From the NCBI RefSeq assembly GCF_014205275.1, contig NZ_JACHND010000001.1, positions 6,200,001-6,264,000 of the forward strand: DNA of 64,000 nt. Reading direction: 5' to 3'. Below are positions 36,801 through 48,800 of this stretch, piece by piece (the first letter of the stretch is position 1; each line of letters begins with the position of its first letter). The stretch is from Sphaerisporangium siamense. GTDB taxonomy: Bacteria > Actinomycetota > Actinomycetes > Streptosporangiales > Streptosporangiaceae. The notes beneath the pieces are model-generated. The model was given only the letters and a program-made list of their open reading frames with translations, ran no database searches and had not been told where the DNA came from. The position numbers and the translations under genes were made by a program.

Positions 36801-39800
36801 GACGTAGGTGGGGGTGAGGTCGACGTAGTCGAGGCGCTCGGTCTCCAGGTAGGCGAGCAGGGCGGCGGGGTCGGTCATCGTGGCCTCGTCCAGGACGTGC
36901 AGCTCGTGCCCGGCGAGCAGCCACAGCATCGGCTCCCATGAGCCGTCGAAGCCGAACGAGGCCGCGTGCATGGCGCGCAGGGTCTCGCGCCCGGCGGCAC
37001 GGCGCGCGGGTTCGATGACGTCCTCGTACTGGCCGCCGAACAGGTTGCTCAGCCCGCCGTGCGTCCCGACGACGCCCTTCGGCGTGCCGGTGGACCCGGA
37101 GGTGTAGATGACGTACGCGGCGGCCTGCGGCGGCGTCCCGACGCGCGCCGGGACGGTGCGGTCCCGCCTCGGCGGCGCGTCGCCCCGTTCCGGCGCGGGC
37201 GTCCCGGTCGCGTCATCGGCGGACGGCGGCACGGACAGGCCGGGGGCCGGATCATCGACGCGATCGTCCGGTACGGAGGAACCGTCCGGATCGCCGAGGA
37301 CCAGGGACGGCAAGCCGCCCGGGAGCGGCGGGGCGGCGTCGGTGGTCAGGACCAGCGTGGGGGCGGCGTCGGAGAGCACGTATGCCAGCCGCTCGGCCGG
37401 GAGGCCGGAGTCGAGGGGCAGGTAGGCGGCGCCGGCCGTCAGGACGCCCAGGATCGCGGGGACCATCTCGGAACGGGGCAGCGCGAGCCCGACCAGGTCG
37501 CCCCGGCCGACGCCGCGCCAGCGCAGCAGGCCGGCGATGCCGTTCACCTTGGCCGCCAGATCGGCGAACGTCAGCCTGCGCCCGCCCGCGACCAGCGCGA
37601 CCCGCTCGCCGTGGGCGCGGGCCGCCGCGGCGAAGATCTCGGGCACGGTGCGCCGTTCGACGGGCCTGGCGGCGCCGTTCCACGCGCCGAGGCTCGCCGC
37701 GTGCTCTTCGGCGGTGAGCACCGGCGCCTGCCCGATCGGCTGCCGGGGGTGGGTGGCCAGGTGGCCGAGCAGCGCGACGGTGCGCGCGACCAGGGCGTGG
37801 GCGGTCTCCTCGTCGGCGAGGTCGGCGGCGTACTCCAGCAGGACGACGACGCGGTCCTCGCCGGTGTGGTCGGCGAAGGTGAAGTCCAGGTCGAACTTGG
37901 CGGTGGTGATGCGGGCGGGCAGCCACTCGGTGGGCATGCCGAGCACGTCGGGATCGCCGCCGGGGCGGTGGTGGTAGCCCATCATCACCTGGAACAGCGG
38001 GTTGCGGCCGGGCACGCGCGGCGGGTTGAGCGCCTCGACGAGCCGCTCGAACGGGAGGTCCTGGTGCTCGAAGGCGGCCAGGTCCGCCTCGCGCACCCGG
38101 GCGAGCAGCTCGGTGAAGGCGGGGTCGCCGGACAGGTCGGCGCGCAGGACGAGGGTGTTGACGAAGAAGCCCACCATGTCGTCCAGCGCGCTGTCGGTGC
38201 GCCCGGCGATGGGCGAGCCGACGACGATGTCGGTGCCCGCGCCCATGCGGTGCAGCAGGACGGCGAGCGCGGCGTGGAACAGCATGAACATGCTGGTGCC
38301 GGTCTCGGCGGACAGGGCGCGTAGTGCCCTGACGGTCTCGGCGGGCAGTTCGGCGCGCACGGTGCCGCCCCGGCCGGTGGGGTCGGCGGGCCGGGGCCGG
38401 TCGAGGGGCAGCGGCGTCTCCTCGGGCAGGCCGGCCAGCGCGGCCGTCCAGTGGGCGAGCTGCCGGGCGGCCTCGCCGCCGGGGTCGGCGGGGTCGCCGA
38501 GCAGGCGGCGCTGCCACAGGGTGTAGTCGGCGTACTGGACGGGCAGCGGCGCCCAGTCCGGGGCGCGCCCGTCGCGGCGCGCCCGGTAGGCGGTGGCGAG
38601 GTCGGCGAGGAAGGGCCGGTCGGACCATTCGTCGGTGGTGATGTGGTGCAGGACGACGGCCACCACGTGGTCGTCGGGCCCGAGCCGCAGCACCTCGGCG
38701 CGCACGGGCAGCCCGGCGGCGAGGTCGAACGGGCGTGCCACGGCGGCGGCGACCCGGGCCTCGACGTCCCCGGCGACGCAGTCGGCGACGGCGAACTCGG
38801 GCCGCGCCTCGGCGGCGGGGACGACGTGCTGGTACGGCTCGCCCTCGTGCTCGGGGAACCGGGTGCGCAGGGCCTCGTGCCGGGCGACGACGTCGCCGAG
38901 CGCCTCCCGCAGCGCGGCCGTGTCGAGGGCGCCGCGCAGCCGGAAGACCAGCGGGAAGTGGTAGGCGTCGCCGCCGCTGAGGCGTTCCGCCAGCCACAGG
39001 CGGCGCTGCGCCGGGGAGGCGGGGACGCGCTCGGGCCGTTCGGCCGCGCGCGCGACGGCCGGGCGGGCGGGCCGTCCGGTCTCGGCGCGGGCGGCGAGCG
39101 CCTCGGGGGTGGGGGCCTCGAACAGGTCGCGGATGGCCAGCTCGGCGCCGAGCTCGGTGCGGGCGCGGCTGACCAGGCGGGTGGCGAGCAGCGAGTGGCC
39201 GCCGAGGTCGAAGAAGTCGTCCTCGGCGCTCACCTTCGGCAGGCCGAGCAGCTCGGCGTACAGGCGGCAGAGCACCTGCTCCTCGCGGGTGCGCGGCTCG
39301 CGCCCGCCCGTGGCGGTCACCGGCTCGGGGTCGGGCAGCGCGCGCACGTCCAGCTTGCCGTTGTCGTTCATGGGCAGCCCGTCCACGACGACCAGCGCGG
39401 TGGGCACCATGTAGTCGGGCAGGGCGGCGCGCAGGTCGTCGCGCACGCGCCGCACCAGCCCGCTCGCGCCGCGCGCCACGCCCGGGGCGTTGGCGTACGG
39501 GGGCGTGCCGCCGCCGGGGCGGTACAGGCCGCCGGTCAGGCGGGCCGCGCCGCGCACGAGGACGGCGTCGTAGTGGCCGGGCTCGGCGGACGGGGTGGTG
39601 AGCAGCCGGTGGCCGTGCTCGGCGGCCAGGGCGTGCAGGGCTTCGGGCTCCACTCCCCCGGCGATCGCCGAGCCGGGTTCGGAGGCGGCGCGGGCGTCGG
39701 GGACGCCGGTCACCCGCAGCGGGCCGGCGCCGTGGTCGCGCAGGAGGCGGCCGAGCGCGTCCGCGCGTCCGGCGGGCCAGGCGATCTCGGGCCCGGCGCC

Positions 39801-42800
39801 GAGCGCGACGTCCGGGTTCCCCTGGTACAGGACGACGTCGTAGCGGTGGCGGGTGAGCTCGTCGTGGTGGTGGCCGCGCTTGGTGCGCAGGTCGGCGCCG
39901 TAGCCGAGGGTGGTGAAGAAGTCGGGGTGGACCAGCAGTTCCTTCTCCAGCGCGAGGCCGCGGTCCACGGCGCGGCGCACGGCCTCGTGGTCGGCTCCCT
40001 CTCCGGCGCGGGTGAGCTGGATGGCGGTGTGGAAGGCGCGGGCGGTGCGCAGGTCGCGCACGTCGCCGACGAACAGGGCGCCGCCCGGGGCCAGCAGCCG
40101 CATCGCGCCGTGGATCACCTCGGCCAGGTGGCCGGCGCTCGGGAAGTACTGGACCACCGAGTTGATCACGACGGTGTCGAAGAAGTCCCGCGGCAGGCCG
40201 TCGGTGACGTGGGCGGCCTGGCAGCGCAGCTCCACCTTGGCGGCCAGCGCGGGGTCGCGCCGCAGGTCCGCGCCGAGCTTGCGGATCACGGGGGCGGCGA
40301 AGTCGGTGGCCCAGTACGCCTCGGCGTCCGGGGCCAGCCGCGACAGCAGCAGGCCCGAGCCGACGCCGATCTCCAGGATCCGGCGCGGGCGCAGCTCGCG
40401 GATCCGCTCGACCGTGCGCTCGCGCCACTCGCGCATGTGCTCCAGCGGGATCGGCCGCCCGTCGTAGCTGCTGTCCCACCCGGCGAAGTCCTCGGCGAAC
40501 AGCGCGGTGCCGATGCGCTCGTACTCGTCGGAGTAGATGTCGCGCCACTCGCCGATCTGCTCGCGCTCGGCGGACTCGCGCTCCTCTCCGTCCTGCTCGG
40601 CGGGCACGAGGTAGCCGACGAGGCGGCGGGTGCCGGGGGCGGCCGGGTCGTCGCGGGCGACGACGGCCGCGTGCGCGACCTCCGGGTGGCGGGCCAGCGC
40701 GGTCTCGACCTCGCCGGGCTCGACGCGGTGCCCGCGGATCTTCACCTGGTCGTCGGTGCGGCCGAGGAAGTCCAGGTTGCCGTCCGTGCGGCGCCGCACC
40801 AGGTCGCCGGTGCGGTACATGCGCTCGCCCGGCGCGCCGAACGGGTCGGCGACGAACCGCTCGGCGGTCAGGCCGGGCCGGTCCAGGTAGCCGCGGGCCA
40901 GGCCGACGCCCGCGATGTACAGCTCGCCGGGGACGCCGGCGGGGACGGGCCGCAGCCAGGGGTCCAGGATCCGGGCGCGGGTGGCGCGGATGGGACGGCC
41001 GACGGTGGGCGTGGCGCTGTCGCCGGTGCCGCCGCCGAGGGTGTTGATGGTGTACTCGGTCGGCCCGTACAGGTTGTAGCCGTAGGTGCCGTCGGTGTCG
41101 CGCAGCCGGTTCCACACCGTCTCGGACACGGCCTCGCCGCCGAGCAGCACCAGCGGCGGCCGGTGCCCCTCCAGCAGGCCCTCCTCGATCAGCAGGTGGG
41201 CGTAGGTGGGGGTGACGTTGACGACGTCGATCCTGTGCGCCTGGCAGTAGGCGACCAGGGCCCGCGCGTCGCGCCGCAGCTCCTCGTCGCAGACGTGCAC
41301 CTCGTGTCCCTCGACGAGCCAGAGCAGCTCCTCCCAGGACATGTCGAACGCGAACGACACCGTGTGGGCGACGCGCAGCCCGCGTCCCCCGGCGGAGGCG
41401 ACGGCCGGGGCGAAGATCTCCTTCTGGTGGTTGAGCTGCATGTTCGTCAGGCCGCGGTATGGCGTGACGACGCCCTTGGGGCGGCCGGTGGACCCGGAGG
41501 TGTAGATGACGTACGCCGGGTGGTCCAGGCTGAAGGCGGGACGGTCGGCCTCGGTGACCGGACCGGCGTCCAGCCCGGCGAGCGCTTCGGCGACGGCGGG
41601 GTCGTCGAGGACGATCCGCCGCCCGTCCGGGACGCCGCCCGCCAGGCGGGCCGAGACGGCCGAGGTGCACAGCATGAGCGCCGGGTCGGCGTCGTCGAGC
41701 GTGGCGACGAGCCGGTCGGCCGGGTGGTCCAGTTCCAGGGGCAGGTAGGCGGCGCCGGTCCGCAGCACGGCGAACAGCGCGGCCACCATGTCGATCGAGC
41801 GGGGCAGGCCGAGCGCGACGACCTTCTCCGGGGCGGCGCCGCGCGCGAGCAGCAGCCTGGCCAGGCGGTTGACCCGGGCGTCCAGCTCGGCGTAGGTGAC
41901 CGACAGGTCGCCGAACACCAGGGCGGTGGCCTCAGGAGTGCGGGCGGCCTGGGCGGCGAGCAGGTCGGCGATGGTCTGCTCGGGGACGGGGACGCGGCTG
42001 GCGGCGTCCTCGCCTTCGAGGGCGGCGCGCTCGCCGGGCAGGAGCGGGTCGAGGCGGCCGGTGGGCGCGCCGAGGTCGCGGACCAGCCGTGCCAGGGTGG
42101 CGGTGAAGCGGTCGAGCAGGGCGCGCGCCCGGTCGGCGCCGACGACGTCCGGCCGGTGGGCCAGGGTGACGCGGACGCGGCGGCCCGGGGTGACGATGAC
42201 GGTCACCGGGTAGTGGGTGGCGTCCACGTTGGCGACGGCGGTCGCGCCGTGCCGTGCCGCCAGCTCGGCCAGCCGGTCCTCGGTGTCGGCGTTGCGCAGC
42301 ACGAACAGGGTGTCGAACAGCCGCCGGTGCCCGGTCTCGGCCTGCAGCACGCCCAGGCTGAAGTACTCGTACGGCATCAGGGCGAGGCGCTCGCGCTGGA
42401 CGCGGCGCAGCAGGTCCAGCACCGGCTCCTCGGGGGCGAAGGCGACGCGGGCGGGGACGGTGTTGAGGAACATGCCGATGACGTTCTCGACGTCCGGCAC
42501 CTCGCTCGGCCGCCCGGCGACGGTCGTGCCGAAGACCACGTCGCCGCGCCCGGTGACGGCGGCCAGCGTGAGGCCCCAGGCGGCGGTCAGGACGGTGTTG
42601 AGCGTGAGGCCGTTGCCCCGGGTGACCTCGCGCAGCCGTTCGCCGAGGGCGGCGGGCAGGTCGGCGTCGAGGCTCTCGGGGATGACCGGGTCCAGGTCCT
42701 GGCCGGCGGTCCCGGCGATCAGCGTCGGCTCCTCCAGGCCGGCCAGCGCGCCGCGCCAGGCGCGGGCGGCCTCGCCGGCGTCCTGGGACTCCAGCCAGGT

Positions 42801-45800
42801 GAGGTAGTCGCGGTAGGACCCGGGGCGGGCAAGGCCGGCCGCGTCGCCCCCGGACTCGTACAGGGCGAACAGCTCCTCCAGGAACACCCAGGCCGACCAG
42901 CCGTCCCACAGCAGCAGGTGGCGTCCGATGACCAGGCGGTCGCCCAGCCCCGCGCCGCGGTGGATCAGCAGCATGCGGAACAGCGGCGGCGCGGCCAGGT
43001 CGAAGCCGCGGGTCCGCTCCTCCTCGACGAGCGCGCGCATCCGCGCGTCCCGTTCGGCCTCGGGAAGGCCGGACAGGTCCGCCTCCTCCAGCGGGATCTC
43101 GGGGTCGCGGACGATGAACTGCAGCGGGCTGCGCAGGCCGTCGGCGGTGAACCCGGCGCGCAGGCCGGGGGTGCGGGCCAGCAGCGCGCGGGCGGCGGCG
43201 CGCAGCCGGTCCGGGTCCAGCGGCGCGGCGAAGTCGAACGTCTCGTGGACGGTGTAGACGTCCAGGACGCCCTGGTCGTAGGTGGAGTGGAAGAACAGGC
43301 CCTCCTGCAGCGGCGCCAGCGGCCAGACGTCCTCGACGTCCCCCGCCGTCCGCCGCACCCGGGCGACCTCCTCCTCGTCCAGGCCGAACCCCGTCCCGGC
43401 CTCCTCGTCGAGGCCGAACCTCGTCCCGGCCCGTGGCTGCGGGGCGGTCGCCCCGGCCTTCGCCGCCGCGGCGACCGCGAGCGCGGCCGGGGTGCGGTGC
43501 TCGAAGACGTCGCGCGGATCCAGCTCCAGGCCGGCCCGGCGGGCGCGGCCCGCGACGCCGATGGAGGAGATGCTGTCGCCGCCGAGCATGAAGAAGTCGT
43601 CGTCGGGCCCGGCCTCGTCCAGGCGCAGCACGGCGGCGAAGATCTCGGTGAGGACGCGCTCGCGCTCGTCACGCGGCGCGCGGCTCTCGGCGCGCACCGC
43701 CTCGGGGGCGGGCAGCGCGTCACGGTCCAGCTTGCCGCTCGGGGTCAGCGGCAGCGCGTCCAGCACCACGTACGCGCCGGGCACCATGGCCGCGGGCAAC
43801 ACCCCGGCCACCTCGGCCGCGAGGGCCCGCACATCGATCCCGCCCGCGACCCCGCCGTCCTGGCCGCCGCCGGTCCCGCCACCGCTCCCGTCCCCGGCCA
43901 CGACATCGGTCACGGAGCCGGTCCCGGCCACGGCCACGGCGCCGGTCCCGTCCTCCGTCACGGATGCGATCGCAGAGGCGGTCGCGGGGGCGGTTTCGGG
44001 GGCGGTTTCGGGGGCGGTTTCGGGGGCGGTCGCGCCGGGCTGTGGGGAGGCGGGGACGACGTAGGCCACGAGCGTGGTGCCGCGGACGGCCACCGCCGCC
44101 TGGGCCACCGACGGCCGGGCGGTCAGCGCCGCCTCGATTTCGCCCGGCTCGATGCGGTTGCCGCGCAGCTTGACCTGCCGGTCGGTGCGGCCCAGGTACT
44201 CGACCGCGCCGTCGCCGCCGACGCGCACGAGGTCGCCGGTGCGGTACATGCGGGTGCCGGGCGGGCCGTAGGGGTCGGCCACGAACCGCTCGGCGGTCAG
44301 GCCGGGACGGGCGTGGTAGCCGCGGGCGAGCTGGACGCCGGTCAGGTACAGCTCGCCGGGCACGCCGCGCGGCACCGGCCGCAGCGCGGCGTCCAGCACG
44401 CGCAGCCCGGTGTTCCACACCGGCCGCCCGATCGGGACGGCGGACTCCCCGGACCTGGCCCCCGAGGACCCGGCCTTCTCGATCGGCGACGAGGCGGCGA
44501 CGCTGGGCCCGTCGCAGGGGTGGTAGGTCACGTCCACGGCCGCCTCCGTGGGGCCGTAGAGGTTGTGCAGGGAGACGCCGGTCAGCTCCCGCCAGCGGGC
44601 GGCGGCAGGGCCTGGCAGCGCCTCGCCGCTGCTGAACACCCGGCGCAGCGACACCGCCCAGGACGGGTCGGCGGTGATCTCGCCCGCCGCGAGGAACGCC
44701 TCCAGCATCGACGGCACGAAGTGCATCGTGGTGATCCGCCGCTCGCGAATCAGCTCGGCCAGGTAGGCGGGGTCGCGGTGCCCGTCGGGCCGGGCGAGCA
44801 CGACGGCGGCGCCCTCGCACAGCGCCCAGAAGAACTCCCAGACGCTGACGTCGAAGCTCGACGGCGTCTTCTGCAACACCCGGTCGTCGGCGCGCAGCCC
44901 GTACTCGCCCTGCATCCAGGCCAGCCGGTTGACGATCGCGCGATGCGTCACCACGACGCCCTTGGGGCGTCCGGTGGATCCCGAGGTGTAGATGAGGTAG
45001 GCGGCGTCGTCCGGCCCCGCCTCCACCGCGTTCCCCGACGCGTCGGCCTCGTCCGCTTCCGCGGTCAGCGCGTGTTCCTGCGCGTCGGCGGGAGGCTCGT
45101 TCCCGGGCTCGGGGGCGTCGAGGAGCAGCGGGGTGAGGGTGGCGAGGCGGGGCAGGCGCGGCGCGGCGGAGGTCGTCGTGACCACGGTGTCCGCGCCCGA
45201 GTCGGCGAGCATGTAGGCGATGCGGTCGGCCGGGTAGTCCAGGTCGACGGGGAGGTAGGCCGCGCCCGACTTCAGCACGCCCAGCAGGGCGACCATCAGC
45301 TCCGCCGAGCGCGGCACGGCGACGGCGACCACGCGCCCCGGTCCCGCGCCGAGCCCGCGCAGGCGGCCCGCCAGGGCGGTGGCGTGGGCGTCCAGCTCAC
45401 GGTAGGAGAGGGTCTCGTCCTCGTAGACGACCGCCGTGGCGTCCGGGGTCCTGGCGACCTGGGCCGCGAAGGCGGCGGCCAGCGTGGTCGCGGGGACCTC
45501 CACGACCTCCCCCTCGGGGGTGGCGGCGGCCAGGTCCTCGGGAGCGGCCGGGTCCACGCGGGCGACCAGGCCCCGGGGCGTCTCGGCGACGGCCCGCAGG
45601 ACGCGGCCCAGACGGTCGGCGAGGGCGCGGACGGCGTCCCCGGCCAGGCGCTCGGCGTGGTGCTTGAGGCGCAGGTCCAGCCGCCGGCCGGGCTTGACGA
45701 TCAGGGCGAGCGGGTAGTGGACGGCGTCGTGGAACTCGTGGCCGGTGACGGCGACCGTACCGGTGGGGTCGGTCAGGCCGGTGGCGGAAGGGTAGTTCTC

Positions 45801-48800
45801 GACCACGACCAGCGTGTCGAACAGCTCACCGCCGCCCGCGAACCCGGCGACGCGCTGGATCTCGGCCAGGCCGAGGTGCTGGTGGTCCAGCAGGCGGGCC
45901 TGCTCGTCCTGGAACCGCTCCAGCAGGCCGGAGAGCGTGTCGGCGGGGCTCCAGCGCAGGCGGGTCGGCAGGGTGTTGATGAACAGGCCGACCATGGACT
46001 CGATCCCGTCCACCTCGGCGTCGCGGCCGGAGACGGTGGTGCCGAAGACGACGTCCTGGCGCCCGGTCAGCCGCCCGAGCACCAGACCCCACGCGACCTG
46101 CACGATCGTCCCCAGGGTGACGCCCCGTTCCCGCGCCACGGCGGCCAGCCCGGCGGTGATCCGCTCAGACACCTCGACCCGCACCTGCGCGGGCCGAAGC
46201 GGCGCGCCACCCGCCGGCACACCGGCCAGCCGTGCGGGCTCCTCGACGCCCGCCAGAGCCTCCCGCCACGCGGCGCGCGCCCCCTCCCGATCGGCCCGCG
46301 CCAGACGCCGCAGGTGCTCACGGTACGGGGCGGGCGCGGGGAGAGACGCGACATCCACGCGACGATCCCGCGTGCCCGTCTCCGCGTCGGTCGCCTTTGC
46401 CGCCTCGGGTACCCCGGTGGCCTGGGGCGCCTGCGCCACTTCGGCCACGGGCACGTGGCTGGCCTGGGCCGCCTCGCCCACCCGGCCCGACTCCACCACG
46501 TCGTGTCGCGTGCCGTCCGGCAGTTCCCAGGGATGGGCGTACAGGGCCATCAGTTCGCGGTGCAGGATCGGGAGGGACCAGCCGTCCGCGATGATGTGGT
46601 GGAAGGTGAGGAGCAGGCGGCTGCGGTCGTCGGCGAACCTGACCAGCGCGCAGCGCACCAGCGGCGGCCGGGCCAGGTCGAAGCGCCGGGTGCGCTCCTC
46701 CCTCGCCACCGACCGCGCCCGCTCCTCCGCCGCCGCCGGGCCGTCCGCCCGCAGGTCCACCTCGCGCCAGGGCAGGTCGAGGTGCTCGGCGATGAGCTGC
46801 ACGGGGCCGCCGTCGGCGCGCCTGCGGAAGAAGGCGCGCAGGGGGGCGTGCCGGTCCAGGAGGCCCTGGGCGGCGCGGCGCAGGGCCGCGCCGTCGACGG
46901 GTCCGCGCAGGTCGAGCGCCTGCTGGACGACGTACGCGTCCCCTGCCGGGCCGTCGATCACGGAGTGGAAGAAGAACCCCTGCTGCAACGGGCCGAGCGG
47001 CAGGACCTCCTCGACGGGGATCGGGTCCTCGCCCTGCAGTTCCGCGATCTCGTCCGGGGCGAGGGTCAGCAGCGGGCCGCCGGCCTCCTCGCCGGGCGGG
47101 GTCCCGGCGTCCTCGGTCCGTCCGACCACCTGGGCGAGCGCGGCGACGGTGCGGTGGCGGAAGACGTCGCGCGAGGTCAGGCGCAGGCCGCACTCGCGGG
47201 CGCGGACGAGCAGCCGGATCGCCACGATGCTGTCGCCGCCGAAGGCGAAGAAGTCGTCGTCGACGGTGACCGACTCGACACCCAGCACCTCGGCGTACAG
47301 CGCGCAGAGCAGTTTCTCGCGCGGGTCGCGGGGCGCGCGGCCGGAGCTGAGCGCGGCCGGGTCGGGCAGGGGCAGCGCGGCGCCGTCCAGCTTCCCGCTC
47401 GGGGTGACCGGCAGCCGGTGCAACGGCACGAACGCGGACGGCACCATGTACTCGGGCAGCCACTCGGCGGCATACGCACGCAACGTCTTCATGAGAACCG
47501 CGACATCCCGGAACGGCACCGGCCGATTGGCCTGCGGGAACGCCCCCGCACTCCGATAGACGCCCTGGAGCGCGCCGCCACCGGCCACGTCCTCCGCGTG
47601 ACCGGGCACGTCGTACGTCCGGCCGGCGTCGTGCGGGTAGGCGGCCGTGTCGTGCGAGTGAGCAGGCACGTCGTGCAGGTCGGCGGGCACGTCGTACGCC
47701 TGGCCGGGCGCGTTGTGCGAATGGTCGGGTGCGTCATACGTCCAGCCAGGCGCGTCGTCCGGGTGGGTGGGCGTGTCGTGCGAGTGGGTGGGGAACTGGG
47801 CTTGGGCGTCTTGGTGGGTGGCGGGGGTGAAGAGGGCGTCGAGGGCGCCGTCGGCGGCGTGGGCGTTCCAGGTGACCGCCACGTGGCGGTGGTGGCGGGC
47901 GGCGAGGGCGTGCAGTGCCTCGGGGTCGGCGCCCGAGAGTGGCAGGGCCGGGCCGCCCTCTTCCTCGACGGCGTACAGCGCGGCCAGGTCGTCGGTGAGA
48001 CGGGCGTTGGGCACGCCGACGACGCGCAGCGGACCGGGGTGCCCGGCGAGGCGCGCCTCCAGCGCCTCCAGGGCATCCAGCGCGTCCCGGACATCCAGCG
48101 CGTCCCGGACATCCAGCGTGTCCCCAACATCCAGCGAATCTCGGGCATCCAGCGAATCTCGGGCATCCAGCGAGTCAAGCGCGTTCAGCCTGCCAAGATC
48201 GGCCCACCGGACTTCCTCGGCATCGGCCCGTGACCCGCCGTCGGCGTCCCGGGAGGCTCGGTCCGGCTCTGTGTCGCCGACCTCCCCTGAGGTGGCGTTC
48301 TCGAGGCGGGCGTCGGTGGGATGGAGGACGACGTCGTATCGATAACGGGTCAGCTCGTTGTGGAAGACGCCGCGCTTGACGCGGATGTCGGCGTCGAAGC
48401 CGGGCAGCGCGGCGAAGTAGTCGGGGTCGAGGAGCAGCTCGCCCTCCCAGGCGACCGACCGCTCGACCGCCGTCCGCAGCGCGTGCTTGTCCTGCCCGTC
48501 ACGCCCGTCCCCGGCACGCCCGTCTTCGGCACGCCCGTCTTCGGCACGGACGGCGCTGTTACGCCCGTCCCCTTCGCGTCCGTCCCCGGCACGGACGGCG
48601 CCGGGCGACTGGCGGCGGGTTTCGACGGCTGCGCGCAGGCAGCGGAGGAGGCGCAGGTTGCGCACGTCGCCGACGAAGACGCGGCCGCCCGGTACGAGCA
48701 GCTCGCTCGCCTGGCGCAGGACGCCGGTCAGGTATTCGGCGTCGGGGAAGTACTGGGCGACGGAGTTGATCACGATGGTGTCGAAGAAGCCCTCGGGCAC

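Noticed and set aside
37252-41670. Long alternate minus-strand frame inside the NRPS
   Set aside because: Arg/Pro/Ala-rich noise in a shifted frame over well-defined C, A and nMT domains.
47587-47800. Regularly spaced repeats that recall a CRISPR array
   Set aside because: Units are 21 bp with no unique spacers and code a heptad repeat in the NRPS frame; no cas genes.
38451-48233. Open frame of about 3260 codons on the plus strand
   Set aside because: It is exactly antisense to the NRPS, with Gly/Ala/Arg/Val-rich composition and no domain. It is a third-codon-position GC artefact.
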